Notes: generated by a model not told the origin, from the sequence alone. DNA of 64,000 nt from Enterococcus dispar ATCC 51266 (GCF_000406945.1 NZ_KE136354.1:2359245-2423244), one strand, 5' to 3'. Positions 25,018-34,435 are shown, counted from the stretch's first letter. Translations and numbers: made by a program.

Positions 25018-26067
25018 TTATAAATTTGACAAAGAATTTAAGAGGTTTAAAGCATCAGCATCTTGCTGGTGCTTTTTTTCTGGCATCAATTCAAGATAAT
25101 AGTTCTGCGTTGTTTGAATATTGATATGACCTAAGCGTTTTGATACATAGGCAATATCAATATCTTGTGAAAATAGAAAAGAAGCATGAGTATCTCTTAG
25201 GCCGTGGAAGGTAGTTTTTGGAATATCTAGTTTTTTCAGTAATCTGGCGAGCTTAGCAGATTGTTGAAAGCCGTCAGGATCAAAAAAATATCCATTATCC
25301 TTAATCGGGACAGATTTTAGAATATCGTAGACTTCTTGATTAATGGAAATATCTCGTCTTGAATTTTTTGTTTTTAACGAGGTATCTTCAGAAGTTGGAC
25401 TAAGGGAACGTCTGACATGGATACCATATTCAAAGAGGTCTTCGGGACGTATACCTAAAAGCTCTCCGCGTCTCATGCCAGTTTCTAAGGCAAGGAGTAC
25501 AAGAATGTTAAACTCATTTTCTCGATGATTAATGACATAAGTACGCAGTTTCTTTAATTCGGTAATAGAAAGTGCACGGTTTCTCTTATCTAAAACTTTC
25601 CCTCGTGTTTTGACTAAATTTGCAAAATCGGTAGCAAGATAGCCACGAGCATAAGCATCACGTAATGCCGTTTTGATTTTCAATAGTACTTCATGAGTGG
25701 TTTTACGAGAATGAGTTTCTGCATACTTATCTATTTTTCGTTGTACTACAATATCGTTCAAATCCTTTAACTGTATATCGCCAAATAATTTCTTCACCAC
25801 TTGAGAAGTCCTTTGATAATTTTGAAAAGTCGTTTCTTTTACATCGTTTTTCTTTATGATATGAATCCAGTTTTCAAAGAAGTCAGCAAATGTTGTTGTA
25901 CGCTCTGCTAATTGTTTTCCATTTCCTTTCTCCAATTCATTTTCCAAAGCCCAACGAGTTGCTTCCTTTTTAGAGCTAAATGATTTTGTCAATTTCTTAT
26001 GTTGACCATGATTGTAAAGTGAGATCTGAGCTCTATATGAGTTACCACGTTTAATTATACTAGGCAT
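25018..26067 (-). CDS. Tyrosine-recombinase integrase
   Basis: 349 residues. N-terminal arm-binding domain (RAQISLYNHGQHKKLTKSFS, with 'SSKKEATRWALENE'), a core-binding domain near 57-150, and a catalytic domain with R199 (TGMRRGEL), H288-x-x-R291 (FHGLRDTH), H314 (LGHINIQTT) and the nucleophile at Y323/Y324. All catalytic residues are present. It is the first gene inside the element, with xis, relaxase and repressor behind it. It should catalyse integration and excision between the att-like repeats at 24,998 and 32,557. Confidence 0.92.
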   Translation of the reverse strand: MPSIIKRGNSYRAQISLYNHGQHKKLTKSFSSKKEATRWALENELEKGNGKQLAERTTTFADFFENWIHIIKKNDVKETTFQNYQRTSQVVKKLFGDIQLKDLNDIVVQRKIDKYAETHSRKTTHEVLLKIKTALRDAYARGYLATDFANLVKTRGKVLDKRNRALSITELKKLRTYVINHRENEFNILVLLALETGMRRGELLGIRPEDLFEYGIHVRRSLSPTSEDTSLKTKNSRRDISINQEVYDILKSVPIKDNGYFFDPDGFQQSAKLARLLKKLDIPKTTFHGLRDTHASFLFSQDIDIAYVSKRLGHINIQTTQNYYLELMPEKKHQQDADALNLLNSLSNL

Positions 26068-26172
26068 TTATAACAAATCCTTTCACTGAAAGATGGTTGA
26101 TAAATGCTAGTTGAATACACCGTCATTCTACATGGCGAAAAGCATCTAATCAACCATCCTACGATATTTTAG

Positions 26173-26370
26173 CTAGATAGAGTGCGTCTTAATAAAATTA
26201 ATGAGGGAAGTGACAGTGTATCGTTCTTGTCTTCCTATCATAAAACGCTCTAACTCATCGTTTGCGCGAACGAATTTATCAAAAGATTTTGGATCGATCC
26301 CTAAAAAATGAGAAGCTTGTTCTCTAGTAAGTAGATAGGGCAATTCATAAGTAGTTATTGTATTTTTCAT
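26173..26370 (-). CDS. Excisionase
   Basis: 65 residues. YLLTREQASHFLGIDPKSFD, 'FV.....LERFMIGRQERYT' and 'TSLINFIKTH' form the compact Xis/helix-turn-helix fold of Tn916-type elements, close to the usual 66-67 residues. It is adjacent to int, with its own ribosome site (AGGAAAT). Directionality factor for excision. Confidence 0.75.
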   Translation of the reverse strand: MKNTITTYELPYLLTREQASHFLGIDPKSFDKFVRANDELERFMIGRQERYTVTSLINFIKTHSI

Positions 26371-26459
26371 AGTTTATTTCCTTTCCAAAAATGTTTTTTG
26401 GCTGACACAAGGAAATGTGCTATACTCAACTTGTCTAGGGCGGAGTACGTTTATACATT

Positions 26460-27716
26460 TTAATGTGTAAGCTGTGCTTTGCTTTTTTTGTGTATTTTTT
26501 CTGCCTTCATATTTTGAAGACACTGGATATAAAATTCTACTTCTTCCTGATAATAATCAGGCTCAGCAATCAAATTTTCTAATATTTTTTGCTGCCTTGA
26601 ACTAAGTTCCCCACAGCTAATAATCTCGTTAATCAAATTTGAATCAAAATGATTATCTACCTCTTGAATAAATGCGAGGGTGGGAGAAACGCTGTGAATT
26701 AACCAATTCATACTTTTCTCAAAGCTTTGAGGAATTGTTTCTAAAGAAATGGTGGTTGCGCCATGATTGCCAATAAAGGCTGCCCATTTGGCATCGACTT
26801 TTGCACCTGGATCATTTGGAGCACGGTCATAAAAACAAATTGCCCCATTAAGTAACTCAAAGAATAGTTTGGTTAAATCATGGGTTTTTGAAATAATCTT
26901 TGCCAAGCTTTGCGCTTTCTCTTTTCGATACCGTAGTTCAAAGCGATTTTTTACTACTGCTTCTTCTAAAGAAATTCCTCGTCGCTTTCGTTGTTCATAA
27001 TCCTTCTGATAAAAGCAAAAGCGACACTGACTCTTCTTTGAGCCTAAATACAAGGTCTCACCATTTGATTCATTGTTTATGATATCCGTACCGCCATGAG
27101 ATTCACTCACTTGAAAAGTGGTCCACACATGGCCTAGTGTTACCTTACGCTTCAGTTCTGGAATGCTGAGACTTCCCACAAAATCATCTAAAGTAAAATC
27201 AATCCGTGTAAAATTTCCCTGATAAGCTAATACCTTACGGAAGAACTCTTGCCAGTTGGATTTTGCGGTCTTCAAACGCATGGCAAGATGTTTACAGCCT
27301 TGACCTGAAAACTCCATTACGGTTCCTTTTACCGTATCGTCAATGGAATACCGAATCGTGATTACTTGATTCCACACATATTGCCCAATATAGCCCTTTG
27401 GTGCATAATCCAGTTCCTCAAAGCGTTCAATGGGCATGCCAATGATTGCCTCAATCAGTTTTAAATGTTGATTCGAGAAAAAGTGAATGGTTAGATAATC
27501 AATCAGAACACGATTAACCGGAACAAGCTCTTCTTGCAAACTATCCAATACAAGATTCAATTTTTCTGCACTTAATTGTCTCGTTCCTTTTTCTACTTTC
27601 GATAATAACGATCTCGAAATCCCCACTTTTTCTGCTAAATATCGCTGGGTCCACCCCCTTTCTTCTCGAGAAACTCGAATCGATTCCCCGAGATCATGTT
27701 GATTGACTTGGTTCAT
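26460..27716 (-). CDS. MobT-like relaxase / replication initiator (Rep_trans family)
   Basis: 418 residues. Residues 10-62 form an XRE helix-turn-helix (IRVSREERGWTQRYLAEKVG..SLLSKVEKG). The remainder is the Rep_trans-type initiator domain, with LIDYLTIHFFSNQH near the start, FTRIDFTLDDFVG (metal/acidic motif) and LYLGSKKSQCRFCFYQKDYE. A helix-turn-helix fused to this domain is the layout of Orf20/MobT of Tn916-type elements, which nicks oriT. A matching oriT-like hairpin lies at 28,778, across the regulator gene. No transfer genes are present, so the element is mobilisable rather than self-transmissible. Confidence 0.8.
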   Translation of the reverse strand: MNQVNQHDLGESIRVSREERGWTQRYLAEKVGISRSLLSKVEKGTRQLSAEKLNLVLDSLQEELVPVNRVLIDYLTIHFFSNQHLKLIEAIIGMPIERFEELDYAPKGYIGQYVWNQVITIRYSIDDTVKGTVMEFSGQGCKHLAMRLKTAKSNWQEFFRKVLAYQGNFTRIDFTLDDFVGSLSIPELKRKVTLGHVWTTFQVSESHGGTDIINNESNGETLYLGSKKSQCRFCFYQKDYEQRKRRGISLEEAVVKNRFELRYRKEKAQSLAKIISKTHDLTKLFFELLNGAICFYDRAPNDPGAKVDAKWAAFIGNHGATTISLETIPQSFEKSMNWLIHSVSPTLAFIQEVDNHFDSNLINEIISCGELSSRQQKILENLIAEPDYYQEEVEFYIQCLQNMKAEKIHKKSKAQLTH

Positions 27717-27877
27717 AGAAAAACCTCCTTCTGCTATTAAATTGTCAAAGAACCATCAGACTTATTTTAAGTACAAATCGATTGTACGCCTGTATTTATT
27801 TTAAGTCAATACATTTTGACTTTTTTTAAGTACAAGCGTATACTGAATTTAAGAACTTATCATGAGGAGGAGTTTTC

Positions 27878-28690
27878 ATGGAGATAGACAAGCAAGCAGT
27901 GGGCAATCGAATTCGGCAGATTCGTCAAGAGTTAAAGTTGAGTATGGAGAAATTTGGCAAACTAATTGGTGATTTACCACGAAGTACAGTCAATAACTGG
28001 GAACGTGGGATTAACCTTCCAAAAACCGAAACCCTTCACCAAATTGCAGAAATAGGCCATGTCACCAACGAATATCTTTTGTATGGTACTCAAGAAAACC
28101 AATACATTTTAGAAATGCTTCAAAAGAAGGCAGGTAAGCTTGATCCTAAGATTGAAGGGCTAATAGTAGACGAACTGAAACAAGCCGGTCTTGTTAGTGA
28201 AAAAGAAATGGATCGGATGATTGAATTTTTTATTATAAACCTTATTCCACCAACGGAACAAGACCAATTTACTTATCAATGTATCGATGAGAAAAAGCAG
28301 CTTTACCTTGGTTCAACTAAATTTGGTAAAGAAGCTCAACTCTATTTACACCATGATAATCAAAATCACATTCTGCACATTCTGCCCTTTACCTTTTCCA
28401 ACTTTAGTGTGGATCGCTTACTCGTCTATTTAGCAAATCAAGAATCCTATTCCTATTTTGGGAAACATTTGCCCAAGGAACTAGGTGAAAAAGTCATTCT
28501 TCTATACTCGATCAATCAATTGACCGGCGATGTTCGAATCGCCCCATTAGTCTATTCAAAAGAAACAGCCTCCTATCAATACACAGAAGATAATCTATAC
28601 CTATTAGAACAACAATACCTCTATCTTCCATTCGCAATGGAAATCGAGAAAGAACGCCTGTTAAATGCAGCGTATCCGCAATCAAAATAA
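27878..28690 (+). CDS. XRE-family repressor of the mobile element
   Basis: 270 residues with AGGAGGAG before ATG. Residues 8-65 are a clear XRE helix-turn-helix (RIRQIRQELKLSMEKFGKLI, RSTVNNWERGINLPKTETLH, YLLYGTQEN). The rest is an unfamiliar acidic domain without the Ser/Lys autoprotease residues in an obvious LexA/CI arrangement. It is transcribed divergently from the relaxase across 160 bases, so it probably represses rep, xis and int. The ligand or induction signal is unknown. Confidence 0.7.
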   Translation: MEIDKQAVGNRIRQIRQELKLSMEKFGKLIGDLPRSTVNNWERGINLPKTETLHQIAEIGHVTNEYLLYGTQENQYILEMLQKKAGKLDPKIEGLIVDELKQAGLVSEKEMDRMIEFFIINLIPPTEQDQFTYQCIDEKKQLYLGSTKFGKEAQLYLHHDNQNHILHILPFTFSNFSVDRLLVYLANQESYSYFGKHLPKELGEKVILLYSINQLTGDVRIAPLVYSKETASYQYTEDNLYLLEQQYLYLPFAMEIEKERLLNAAYPQSK

Positions 28691-28777
28691 GGTGACAAGA
28701 TTGATAAGCATGTGACAAAGAAAACACTGCTAGGACACTCCCAAATGGGTAGTTGTCACAGTTTCCTGTTCTTTGTT

Positions 28778-28801
28778 AGCCCCCTGTTAGAAAGAGGGGC
28801 T
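28778..28801. other. oriT-like hairpin of the mobilisable element
   Basis: AGCCCCCTGTTAGAAAGAGGGGCT: arms of five to six G/C pairs around TGTTAG. It closely resembles the hairpin at the Tn916 oriT (CCCCCC..CTGTTAGATAC.. GGGGGG, from memory), the substrate of the MobT/Orf20 relaxase type encoded at 26,460. A further G+C-rich stem (GCAGTCCGGC...CCTGC) lies 15 bases away. Confidence 0.5.
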
Positions 28802-28838
28802 TGCCCATGCAGTCCGGCTACGCCGTCCTGCAACAGCA

Positions 28839-28896
28839 TTAAAAAGAGGAAAGACTAGCTTATACGGCGCTGCCGTCGCTAGTCTTTCCTCTTTTT
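28839..28896. terminator. 19-pair cruciform hairpin
   Basis: AAAAAGAGGAAAGACTAGC / GCTAGTCTTTCCTCTTTTT enclose a second small stem ACGGC GCT GCCGT. It can terminate the repressor transcript (plus) and the cadCA transcript (minus, stop at 28,911). Its inner G+C-rich stem resembles the core of the hairpin at 1,544-1,608, so a role in replication or transfer is also possible. Confidence 0.6.
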
Positions 28897-28910
28897 ATGC
28901 TACTACTTGT

Positions 28911-31028
28911 CTATTTAGATTTAACTTTCATCAGTCGTAAGCCGTTCAAGGTAACTAATATAGTTGCTCCCATATCAGCTAAGATAGCAATCCATAACGT
29001 TAACCAGCCTGGAACTACAAGTAATAATGCTAATAGTTTGATTCCCAATGAGAAGGTAATATTTTGCTTAATGATTCTCAATGTTTGTCGACTTAATTTA
29101 ACTATAAAGGGAAGTTTCTGTAAGTCATCACCCATTAAAGCTACATCAGCTGTTTCTAAAGCTGTATCTGTTCCAGCGCCACCCATTGCGATACCGACTG
29201 TTGAGGCAGCTAATGCTGGTGCGTCATTAATACCATCACCAACCATGGCGACTTTTCCATAGGTTTCCTTAAGTGATTTAATATAATCTAATTTATCTTG
29301 AGGCATCAAATCGCCTTTTATTTCAGTTACACCTGTTTGTTTTCCGATTGACTGAGCAGTTGTAGCATTATCACCAGTCAGCATTATCGTATGCTCGATT
29401 CCTAAATCATGTAATTTTTCAATGACTGCTTTACTTGATTCTCTTAACTCATCAGCTACTGCAATGACTGCTAAAATTTGTTTATCTGTTCCTAAGAGCA
29501 TTGCTGTTTTTCCTTGTTGCTGAAGTCTTTGGTAATTTTCAATAATCTTTGAGTTATCTGTTAAGATAGATTCAAAAAGCTTTGGACTCCCTACAAGATA
29601 GGTAATCCCCTCAATGTTTCCTTGTATTCCTTTTCCAGTAATTGAAGTAAACTCGTCAACAACTACTGATTTATAAGAAATCGCTCTATTATCAGCTTCT
29701 TTTAAGATTGCTGACGCGAGAGGGTGTTGAGAATATGATTCTAATGCTGTAATAATTGAGAAATATTTCTCTTCGTCTTTTGAATCAACTGTAGTGAAAT
29801 CTGTTACCGTTGGTGTTCCTTTAGTCAATGTTCCTGTTTTGTCAAAGGCAATCGCCTTGAGGCCACCAATTTCTTCAAGATAAATACCGCCTTTTACCAA
29901 AACACCATTTTTAGCAGAGTTTCCAATTGCTGAAACGATAGACACAGGTGTTGAGATTACTAAAGAACAAGGACAGCCAACAACTAATAAAGAGAGCCCT
30001 TGATACAACCAAGTATTCCAATCTCCGTTAAAAAATAATGGGGGAACGATGACGATTAATGCGGCAATCACCATAATGGTGGGTGTATAATATTTCGCAA
30101 ATTTATCGACAAATGCTTGAGCAGGTGCTCGTTCACCTTGTGCTTCTTCAACTAGGTGAATAATTTTGGCAATTGTCGTGTCGTTCACATGCTTTGTAAC
30201 TTTGACTTCAAGTGCACCTTCTTCATTAATCGTTCCTGCAAAGATATCATCATTAATATTTTTTTCAATAGGGACAGATTCACCGGTAATCGCAGCCTGA
30301 TTTACTGAGGAATGGCCTTTAATGACTTGACCATCCATAGCAATTTTTTGTCCAGGCTTAATGATCATAATATCGCCTACTTCGATTTTTGAAACATTAA
30401 TCATTTGTTCAACATTATTTCTTCTAATTAATGCTTCTTTCGGAGCAATATCCATTAGGGAACGTATTGATTGTCTTGCTTTATCCATTGAAAACCGTTC
30501 TAAAGCTTCGCTAATTGCAAATAAGATAACAACGATTGAGCCCTCAGTCCACTCGCCAATAATTGCAGCACCAATGATTGCAATTGTCATAAGAGATTCC
30601 ATTGAGAAATTCAATTTTAATAGGTCTGAAAATCCTTCTTTAAACAAACTAAATCCGCCGATAATAATCGCTAGTATAAATAATCCTTCTGTTAATAGCG
30701 CATCTTCACCGTTAACTACTTGAGATCCTAATGCCAAAATAATTAAAAACAGTGAAACCAATAGGTTCCAGTTTCTTTTCACAAAAGGCTCTTTTGTTTC
30801 AATGCGAGGTTCTGTATCATGTTCGGACTGAACTTTAAGATTCTCAAAAGCTCCTGCAGCTTCAATTTCCGCAATAGTCGCTTCGCCTTCGATAGAGATT
30901 TTTCCGGCACCGAAATTTACTTTTGCATCGGTAACTTTTGGTATTTGAGAAACATTTTTTTCGAATTTTGCCGCACAATTCGTACAGCTCAATCCTTCAA
31001 CCCGATAGACTTGTTTTTTTTCACTCAT
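28911..31028 (-). CDS. cadA: Cadmium/zinc-exporting P1B-type ATPase
   Basis: 705 residues. An N-terminal heavy-metal-binding domain with [15 protein letters not shown] (CxxC), paired membrane helices, actuator TGES, the transport motif CPC inside [13 protein letters not shown], the phosphorylation site [10 protein letters not shown], and [10 protein letters not shown] in the hinge. One metal-binding domain and CPC are typical of CadA of Gram-positive resistance cassettes exporting Cd, Zn and Pb. It overlaps cadC by four bases (ATGA), so the two are one operon repressed by CadC. It is cargo of the mobilisable element. All catalytic motifs intact. Confidence 0.92.
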   Translation of the reverse strand: MSEKKQVYRVEGLSCTNCAAKFEKNVSQIPKVTDAKVNFGAGKISIEGEATIAEIEAAGAFENLKVQSEHDTEPRIETKEPFVKRNWNLLVSLFLIILALGSQVVNGEDALLTEGLFILAIIIGGFSLFKEGFSDLLKLNFSMESLMTIAIIGAAIIGEWTEGSIVVILFAISEALERFSMDKARQSIRSLMDIAPKEALIRRNNVEQMINVSKIEVGDIMIIKPGQKIAMDGQVIKGHSSVNQAAITGESVPIEKNINDDIFAGTINEEGALEVKVTKHVNDTTIAKIIHLVEEAQGERAPAQAFVDKFAKYYTPTIMVIAALIVIVPPLFFNGDWNTWLYQGLSLLVVGCPCSLVISTPVSIVSAIGNSAKNGVLVKGGIYLEEIGGLKAIAFDKTGTLTKGTPTVTDFTTVDSKDEEKYFSIITALESYSQHPLASAILKEADNRAISYKSVVVDEFTSITGKGIQGNIEGITYLVGSPKLFESILTDNSKIIENYQRLQQQGKTAMLLGTDKQILAVIAVADELRESSKAVIEKLHDLGIEHTIMLTGDNATTAQSIGKQTGVTEIKGDLMPQDKLDYIKSLKETYGKVAMVGDGINDAPALAASTVGIAMGGAGTDTALETADVALMGDDLQKLPFIVKLSRQTLRIIKQNITFSLGIKLLALLLVVPGWLTLWIAILADMGATILVTLNGLRLMKVKSK

Positions 31029-31384
31029 ACTAGCACCTCATCTTCTAAATACAGTTTGGAATTTAGTAGTTGGACAAATTTATCATTCTTGATAGAGTAA
31101 TAAACCAATTTCCCTACTTTCCGACTCACAACAATTCCATTTTTTTTCAATGATAATAAATGGTGTGAGGTTGTTGCCACGGTTGCCTCGATAGTTGCTG
31201 CGATATCACATACACATAATTCATCCTCATAACTTAGGGCGTAGATAATTTTTAAGCGATTCTCATCAGCTAAAATTTTGAAGACACTTTTTAAGCTCGA
31301 AATATCCTCAGTTTGTAACTTTTCTTTTCCTAGTAAAACTTTATCTTCATGAACACATGAGATTTCACAAATTTCGTTTTTCAT
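31025..31384 (-). CDS. cadC: CadC metal-responsive repressor (ArsR/SmtB family)
   Basis: 119 residues with GGAGGA before [15 protein letters not shown] at the N-terminus and the ELCVCD motif in the winged helix provide the three to four cysteines of the CadC metal site, absent from plain ArsR proteins. The recognition helix [19 protein letters not shown] is canonical. It represses the cadCA operon until Cd/Zn/Pb binds. Operator-like palindrome at 31,446. Confidence 0.9.
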   Translation of the reverse strand: MKNEICEISCVHEDKVLLGKEKLQTEDISSLKSVFKILADENRLKIIYALSYEDELCVCDIAATIEATVATTSHHLLSLKKNGIVVSRKVGKLVYYSIKNDKFVQLLNSKLYLEDEVLV

Positions 31385-31445
31385 ACAGCTCCTCCTTTAT
31401 TCTAATGGATATTTGAATGTAGTGTATCATAGATTAATAGAATAA

Positions 31446-31461
31446 TCAAATTTTAATTTGA
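31446..31461. promoter_or_regulatory. Probable CadC operator
   Basis: TCAAATT TT AATTTGA is a perfect palindrome of the TCAAATA/TATTTGA type bound by CadC, about 60 bases upstream of cadC. A second half-site (ATATTTGAAT) lies at about 31,407. Confidence 0.5.
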
Positions 31462-31578
31462 ATATGTGAGGAGTTATATAGATTGTATGGATGCATCTAT
31501 ATAAGTAGTGATTTTCAAATTAGATTGAATCGAATGCAAATAATAAACTAATTAATTTGAACTGAAAGACAGAAGCAT

Positions 31579-31607
31579 TTGACAAAACATAGATGATTAT
31601 CTATATT
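31579..31607 (+). promoter_or_regulatory. Arsenic-operon promoter with palindromic operator
   Basis: TTGACA, 17 bases, TATATT. The spacer contains ATAGAT GATT ATCTAT (31,589-31,604), a 16-base palindrome suited to an ArsR-type repressor. The next sequence downstream is the tail of an arsenite pump gene, so the promoter now drives a deleted operon ending in arsC. Confidence 0.65.
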
Positions 31608-31616
31608 TTTACATAA

Positions 31617-31724
31617 GCGCCGGCAGTTGGCATCTTAGTTGAAGTGCCAGTCATGTTACTGTTAGTTAAAATATCTAATCGCACAAAAAAATTGGTTCAT
31701 TCAAAATCCATCAGAATTGTCTGA
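31617..31724 (+). pseudogene. 3' end of an arsenite efflux pump gene (Acr3/ArsB type)
   Basis: A frame without a start reads APAVGILVEVPVMLLLVKIS then NRTKKLV...IRIV and stops 17 bases before arsC. 'GaLvEVPVMl..vki.nrt' is the typical C-terminal end of Acr3-family arsenite transporters. Everything before it is gone, and the sequence joins directly onto the promoter at 31,579. An internal deletion has therefore removed the repressor and almost all of the pump gene. Confidence 0.7.
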
Positions 31725-31741
31725 TATCGGAGGAAATAATA

Positions 31742-32149
31742 ATGAGAAAAATTTACTTTTTATGTACAGGCAATTCTTGTCGTAGTCAAATTGCAGAAGG
31801 CTATGGGAAAGCGATTTTGCCAACAGATGAATTTGAAATTAAAAGCGCCGGCATTGAACAACATGGGTTAAATCCTAGAGCCGTTCAAGTAATGGCTGAG
31901 GAAGGGATAGATATCTCTACGCAAACATCTGATTTGATCGATATGGATTATTTTAATCAAGCAGACCTAATTATTACGCTATGTGGCGATGCCAAAGATA
32001 AATGTCCAGTAATTCCAAAAGGGATTAAGCATGTTCATTGGGATTTGGAAGATCCAGCCAAAGCAACTGGAACAGAAGAAGAAATCATTAATAAATTCAG
32101 AGAAATTAGAGATGATATAAAAAGTCGTGTAGCGAATTTGCTAGATTAA
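31742..32149 (+). CDS. arsC: Arsenate reductase (thioredoxin-coupled, LMW phosphatase fold)
   Basis: 135 residues with CGGAGGAAAT before ATG. The phosphatase-type loop [10 protein letters not shown] gives nucleophile C8 and R14. A redox pair sits in [11 protein letters not shown], and the substrate-loop region [10 protein letters not shown] is present. This is the Staphylococcus pI258-type enzyme that reduces arsenate to arsenite using thioredoxin. It is cargo of the mobile element; its arsenite exporter is deleted, so the enzyme alone would not be expected to give full resistance. Confidence 0.9.
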   Translation: MRKIYFLCTGNSCRSQIAEGYGKAILPTDEFEIKSAGIEQHGLNPRAVQVMAEEGIDISTQTSDLIDMDYFNQADLIITLCGDAKDKCPVIPKGIKHVHWDLEDPAKATGTEEEIINKFREIRDDIKSRVANLLD

Positions 32150-32533
32150 GTAGCAACTGTCATCTATCTCGGTAAAAGATAAAAAGACGTAAAATGTCCT
32201 TTTGATAAATTGGAAAATTAAAGTAAAAGCCGTGCGAAGTGAAACATAAATCTTCGATGGCTCTTACTATTTTAAGAGAAAAGGATCTGCTTTTGGCGTA
32301 AAATTGGATTTATCTATCTGACATACTGACGAGTATTTTTTGACCCTATATTTGACCTTCTCAATCACATTTAAGTAGGTGTGACCGGCTTATACAATTA
32401 TTCGAGAATCTAGTAGCTTAGCTAATTCTGGCCTTGAAACCCCTATTAGACAGCTATCCAGCCATCAATACGGTCTCAAATAAATAAGAGGGGAGGAATA
32501 ACTCTAAAAAAGATTGATAAACTAGTAAGAAAA
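32150..32533. repeat. Gene-free stretch with element-end remnant (copy E)
   Basis: No gene is visible. ACTGACGAGTATTTTTTGAC and TTTGACCTTCTCAATCA (32,325-32,367) match 11,514-11,555, and ATCCAGCCATCAATACGG (about 32,457) matches the region before the hairpin at 11,650. These are leftovers of an older element end, in the same order as at 11.5 kb. Confidence 0.45.
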
Positions 32534-32575
32534 TTGTATTCAACTACCATTCATCTTTGGTTCAAATTGGTTCAA
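32534..32575. repeat. att-like sequence, right end of the cad/ars element
   Basis: TTGTATTCAACT, then TTGGTTCAAATTGGTTCAA. The second block is a direct repeat (one mismatch) of 24,998-25,016 next to the integrase, bounding a 7.6 kb unit with int, xis, relaxase, repressor, cadCA and arsC. The 32,576-32,797 stretch beyond shows no gene. Confidence 0.5.
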
Positions 32576-32797
32576 GTAATATCAATATTAATCCTATTTT
32601 ATCCATATCAAACTGTTTTTTAGATGTTTGTAATGTTGATATAATTGGATTTCTATTGATAGAAGTACTTGTAATAAGTACGAGTCACATCTCAAAACGT
32701 TAATATTACTGGAGTCGTTGCGAATTTATTTTCTTGCGAACACAGTATGGGACGGAGACTTCTTTGGAAATCAAGTACCATTCGTCTCAACATTTCA

Positions 32798-32830
32798 GGC
32801 ACTTTCCAATGTTTGGAAAGTGCCTTTTTT
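32798..32830. terminator. Terminator hairpin
   Basis: GGCACTTTCCAA TGT TTGGAAAGTGCC followed by T6. It lies near the presumed island/chromosome junction. Confidence 0.7.
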
Positions 32831-32924
32831 CCTTTATTACGAAAAATTCTTCATTTTTCTTACAGCCTAACTTAACATCCTCATCTCGATATAAAATAAA
32901 TATTCATCAGAAGTAGCTATTTAT

Positions 32925-32956
32925 GTCGCCAAAATTAAATTTTGGCGACTTTTTTA
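32925..32956. terminator. Terminator hairpin after the Mga-like gene
   Basis: GTCGCCAAAATT A AATTTTGGCGAC followed by T6 on the plus strand, with A/T-rich sequence on both sides. It lies just past the stop (32,993) of the minus-strand regulator and can serve both directions. Confidence 0.7.
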
Positions 32957-32992
32957 AGTTATCTTCTAAATAATCTTCATATTAAGCAACAT

Positions 32993-34435
32993 TTAACCCA
33001 AAAGAGCGAGTTTTTGGGTCAGTTCGGAAATGACTTGGTCAGTGCTGCGGAGAGAAATTGGTAGAATAACAGTCTTCTTTGTATCTTGGCCGGATTGATA
33101 GACGCTGGCATCACACAGAACAATCCGTTCACAAGAGTAAAGAAATTCATTTTTTAATTCGGCTAGTGAATGGTAGATGGCGACATTTACTTTATGGGGC
33201 GCATGGACCACTTCCATCAAGCGTTGACGGTAATACATTTGTTTAAAGGAATTATCTGAGACAATGAAGATTTCTTTGGGTGTACACTTGCAATTTTTTT
33301 GTAAAAGCACGTAGATACTTTTAGTGAATTTGGAAATGAGGTTACAGTTCCACCGGATAGAAAAATTGTGTCGTATCCGCCAATTTTCGAGAATTTCTAA
33401 AATAAGAGTATACAATTCTTTTTGTTTCGGCGTTAAAATTTGGAGCGATTCTGGGAGAAAGACTTGTCCATCTGCCCAGGTTGTGCGCATTAATTGTAAG
33501 AATGCTTGTTGAAAGATTTCGTCTTCTGAATCAAGGGCGCAAATATGGGCTGCGATGTCTACGACTAATTCTTGTAAAAAAGGATTTTTTTGAACGAAGC
33601 TTTTGTAAACAATTGCGAAATCTTTTTTGAAAAGATCAATGGTGCTGTTTGTATAATTACGGGAATTAAATAATGAAAAAATAAAATAAGTGTCTGCTTC
33701 TTGCAAGTGTAAATTTTTTTGCATGGCTAAGCCCGTTTTGACTAATTGGAATAAGGGCTTTTTTTCTGCTTCTTGTCGTTCAATCTTGGGGAAAGTTAGT
33801 GGAAAGTCCACTCTACCCATAGCAATTTCAATGCCGCGGGTAATGTATTTGCGTTCATCGATGCAATAACGGCGGTCAAAAAAATTCTTTTCGACAAATT
33901 GGATGACTTCTTCAATGGCGTTTTGTACTTCGGTGTGTTGTTGTTCGTATCCTTGCCAATCTATGTAACGAGTTAAGGCTAATAACAAGTTTCGAATATC
34001 AAATTCGGGGATTAGAATTTGTTTTTCTTTTAAATAGTTATTTTCTTTAAAAAAATCTAGAATTTGTTTTTTGACGGCGTAGACTTTGCTCAACGAGATA
34101 AACTCATTATCGACCAGTTGGGTACTGGAAAATTCGCCGGCAAAATAATGGGCTAGGAAACGAAGAAAATAGGAACTGCTGTAAATTGTTTGCGTTAATT
34201 CTGTACGGGTGATGCCATGTTTAAATAGTATTTTATAGAGATGATGGTCTTTTGTTACAGAATCGATAAAATAGTCGAGTTGTTCAAGGATACATTCGAT
34301 ATCATGTTGAATGGTGGGAAGGGAAACATCTAGCAGATTCGCTATTTCATCAATTTTAATCTCTTGATATTCAAAGACATGTTCGCAGATATATACTTTA
34401 CGAAAAATATTTTTTTCAATATACTTCTCTAACAT
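32993..34435 (-). CDS. Mga-type transcription regulator
   Basis: 480 residues. The N-terminal 85 residues hold a winged-helix pattern (YICEHVFEYQEIKIDEIANL, LLDVSLPTIQHDIECI). A long helical middle follows (two PRD-like stretches), then a C-terminal region (KEIFIVSDNSFKQMYYRQRL, 'IVLCDASVYQS') that resembles an EIIB-like domain. That order is the Mga/AtxA architecture of virulence and stress regulators in streptococci and enterococci, near the usual 490-510 residues. Its likely targets are the adjacent glutaminase-antiporter-ammonium genes on the same strand, but no operator can be named. Confidence 0.72.
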   Translation of the reverse strand: MLEKYIEKNIFRKVYICEHVFEYQEIKIDEIANLLDVSLPTIQHDIECILEQLDYFIDSVTKDHHLYKILFKHGITRTELTQTIYSSSYFLRFLAHYFAGEFSSTQLVDNEFISLSKVYAVKKQILDFFKENNYLKEKQILIPEFDIRNLLLALTRYIDWQGYEQQHTEVQNAIEEVIQFVEKNFFDRRYCIDERKYITRGIEIAMGRVDFPLTFPKIERQEAEKKPLFQLVKTGLAMQKNLHLQEADTYFIFSLFNSRNYTNSTIDLFKKDFAIVYKSFVQKNPFLQELVVDIAAHICALDSEDEIFQQAFLQLMRTTWADGQVFLPESLQILTPKQKELYTLILEILENWRIRHNFSIRWNCNLISKFTKSIYVLLQKNCKCTPKEIFIVSDNSFKQMYYRQRLMEVVHAPHKVNVAIYHSLAELKNEFLYSCERIVLCDASVYQSGQDTKKTVILPISLRSTDQVISELTQKLALLG

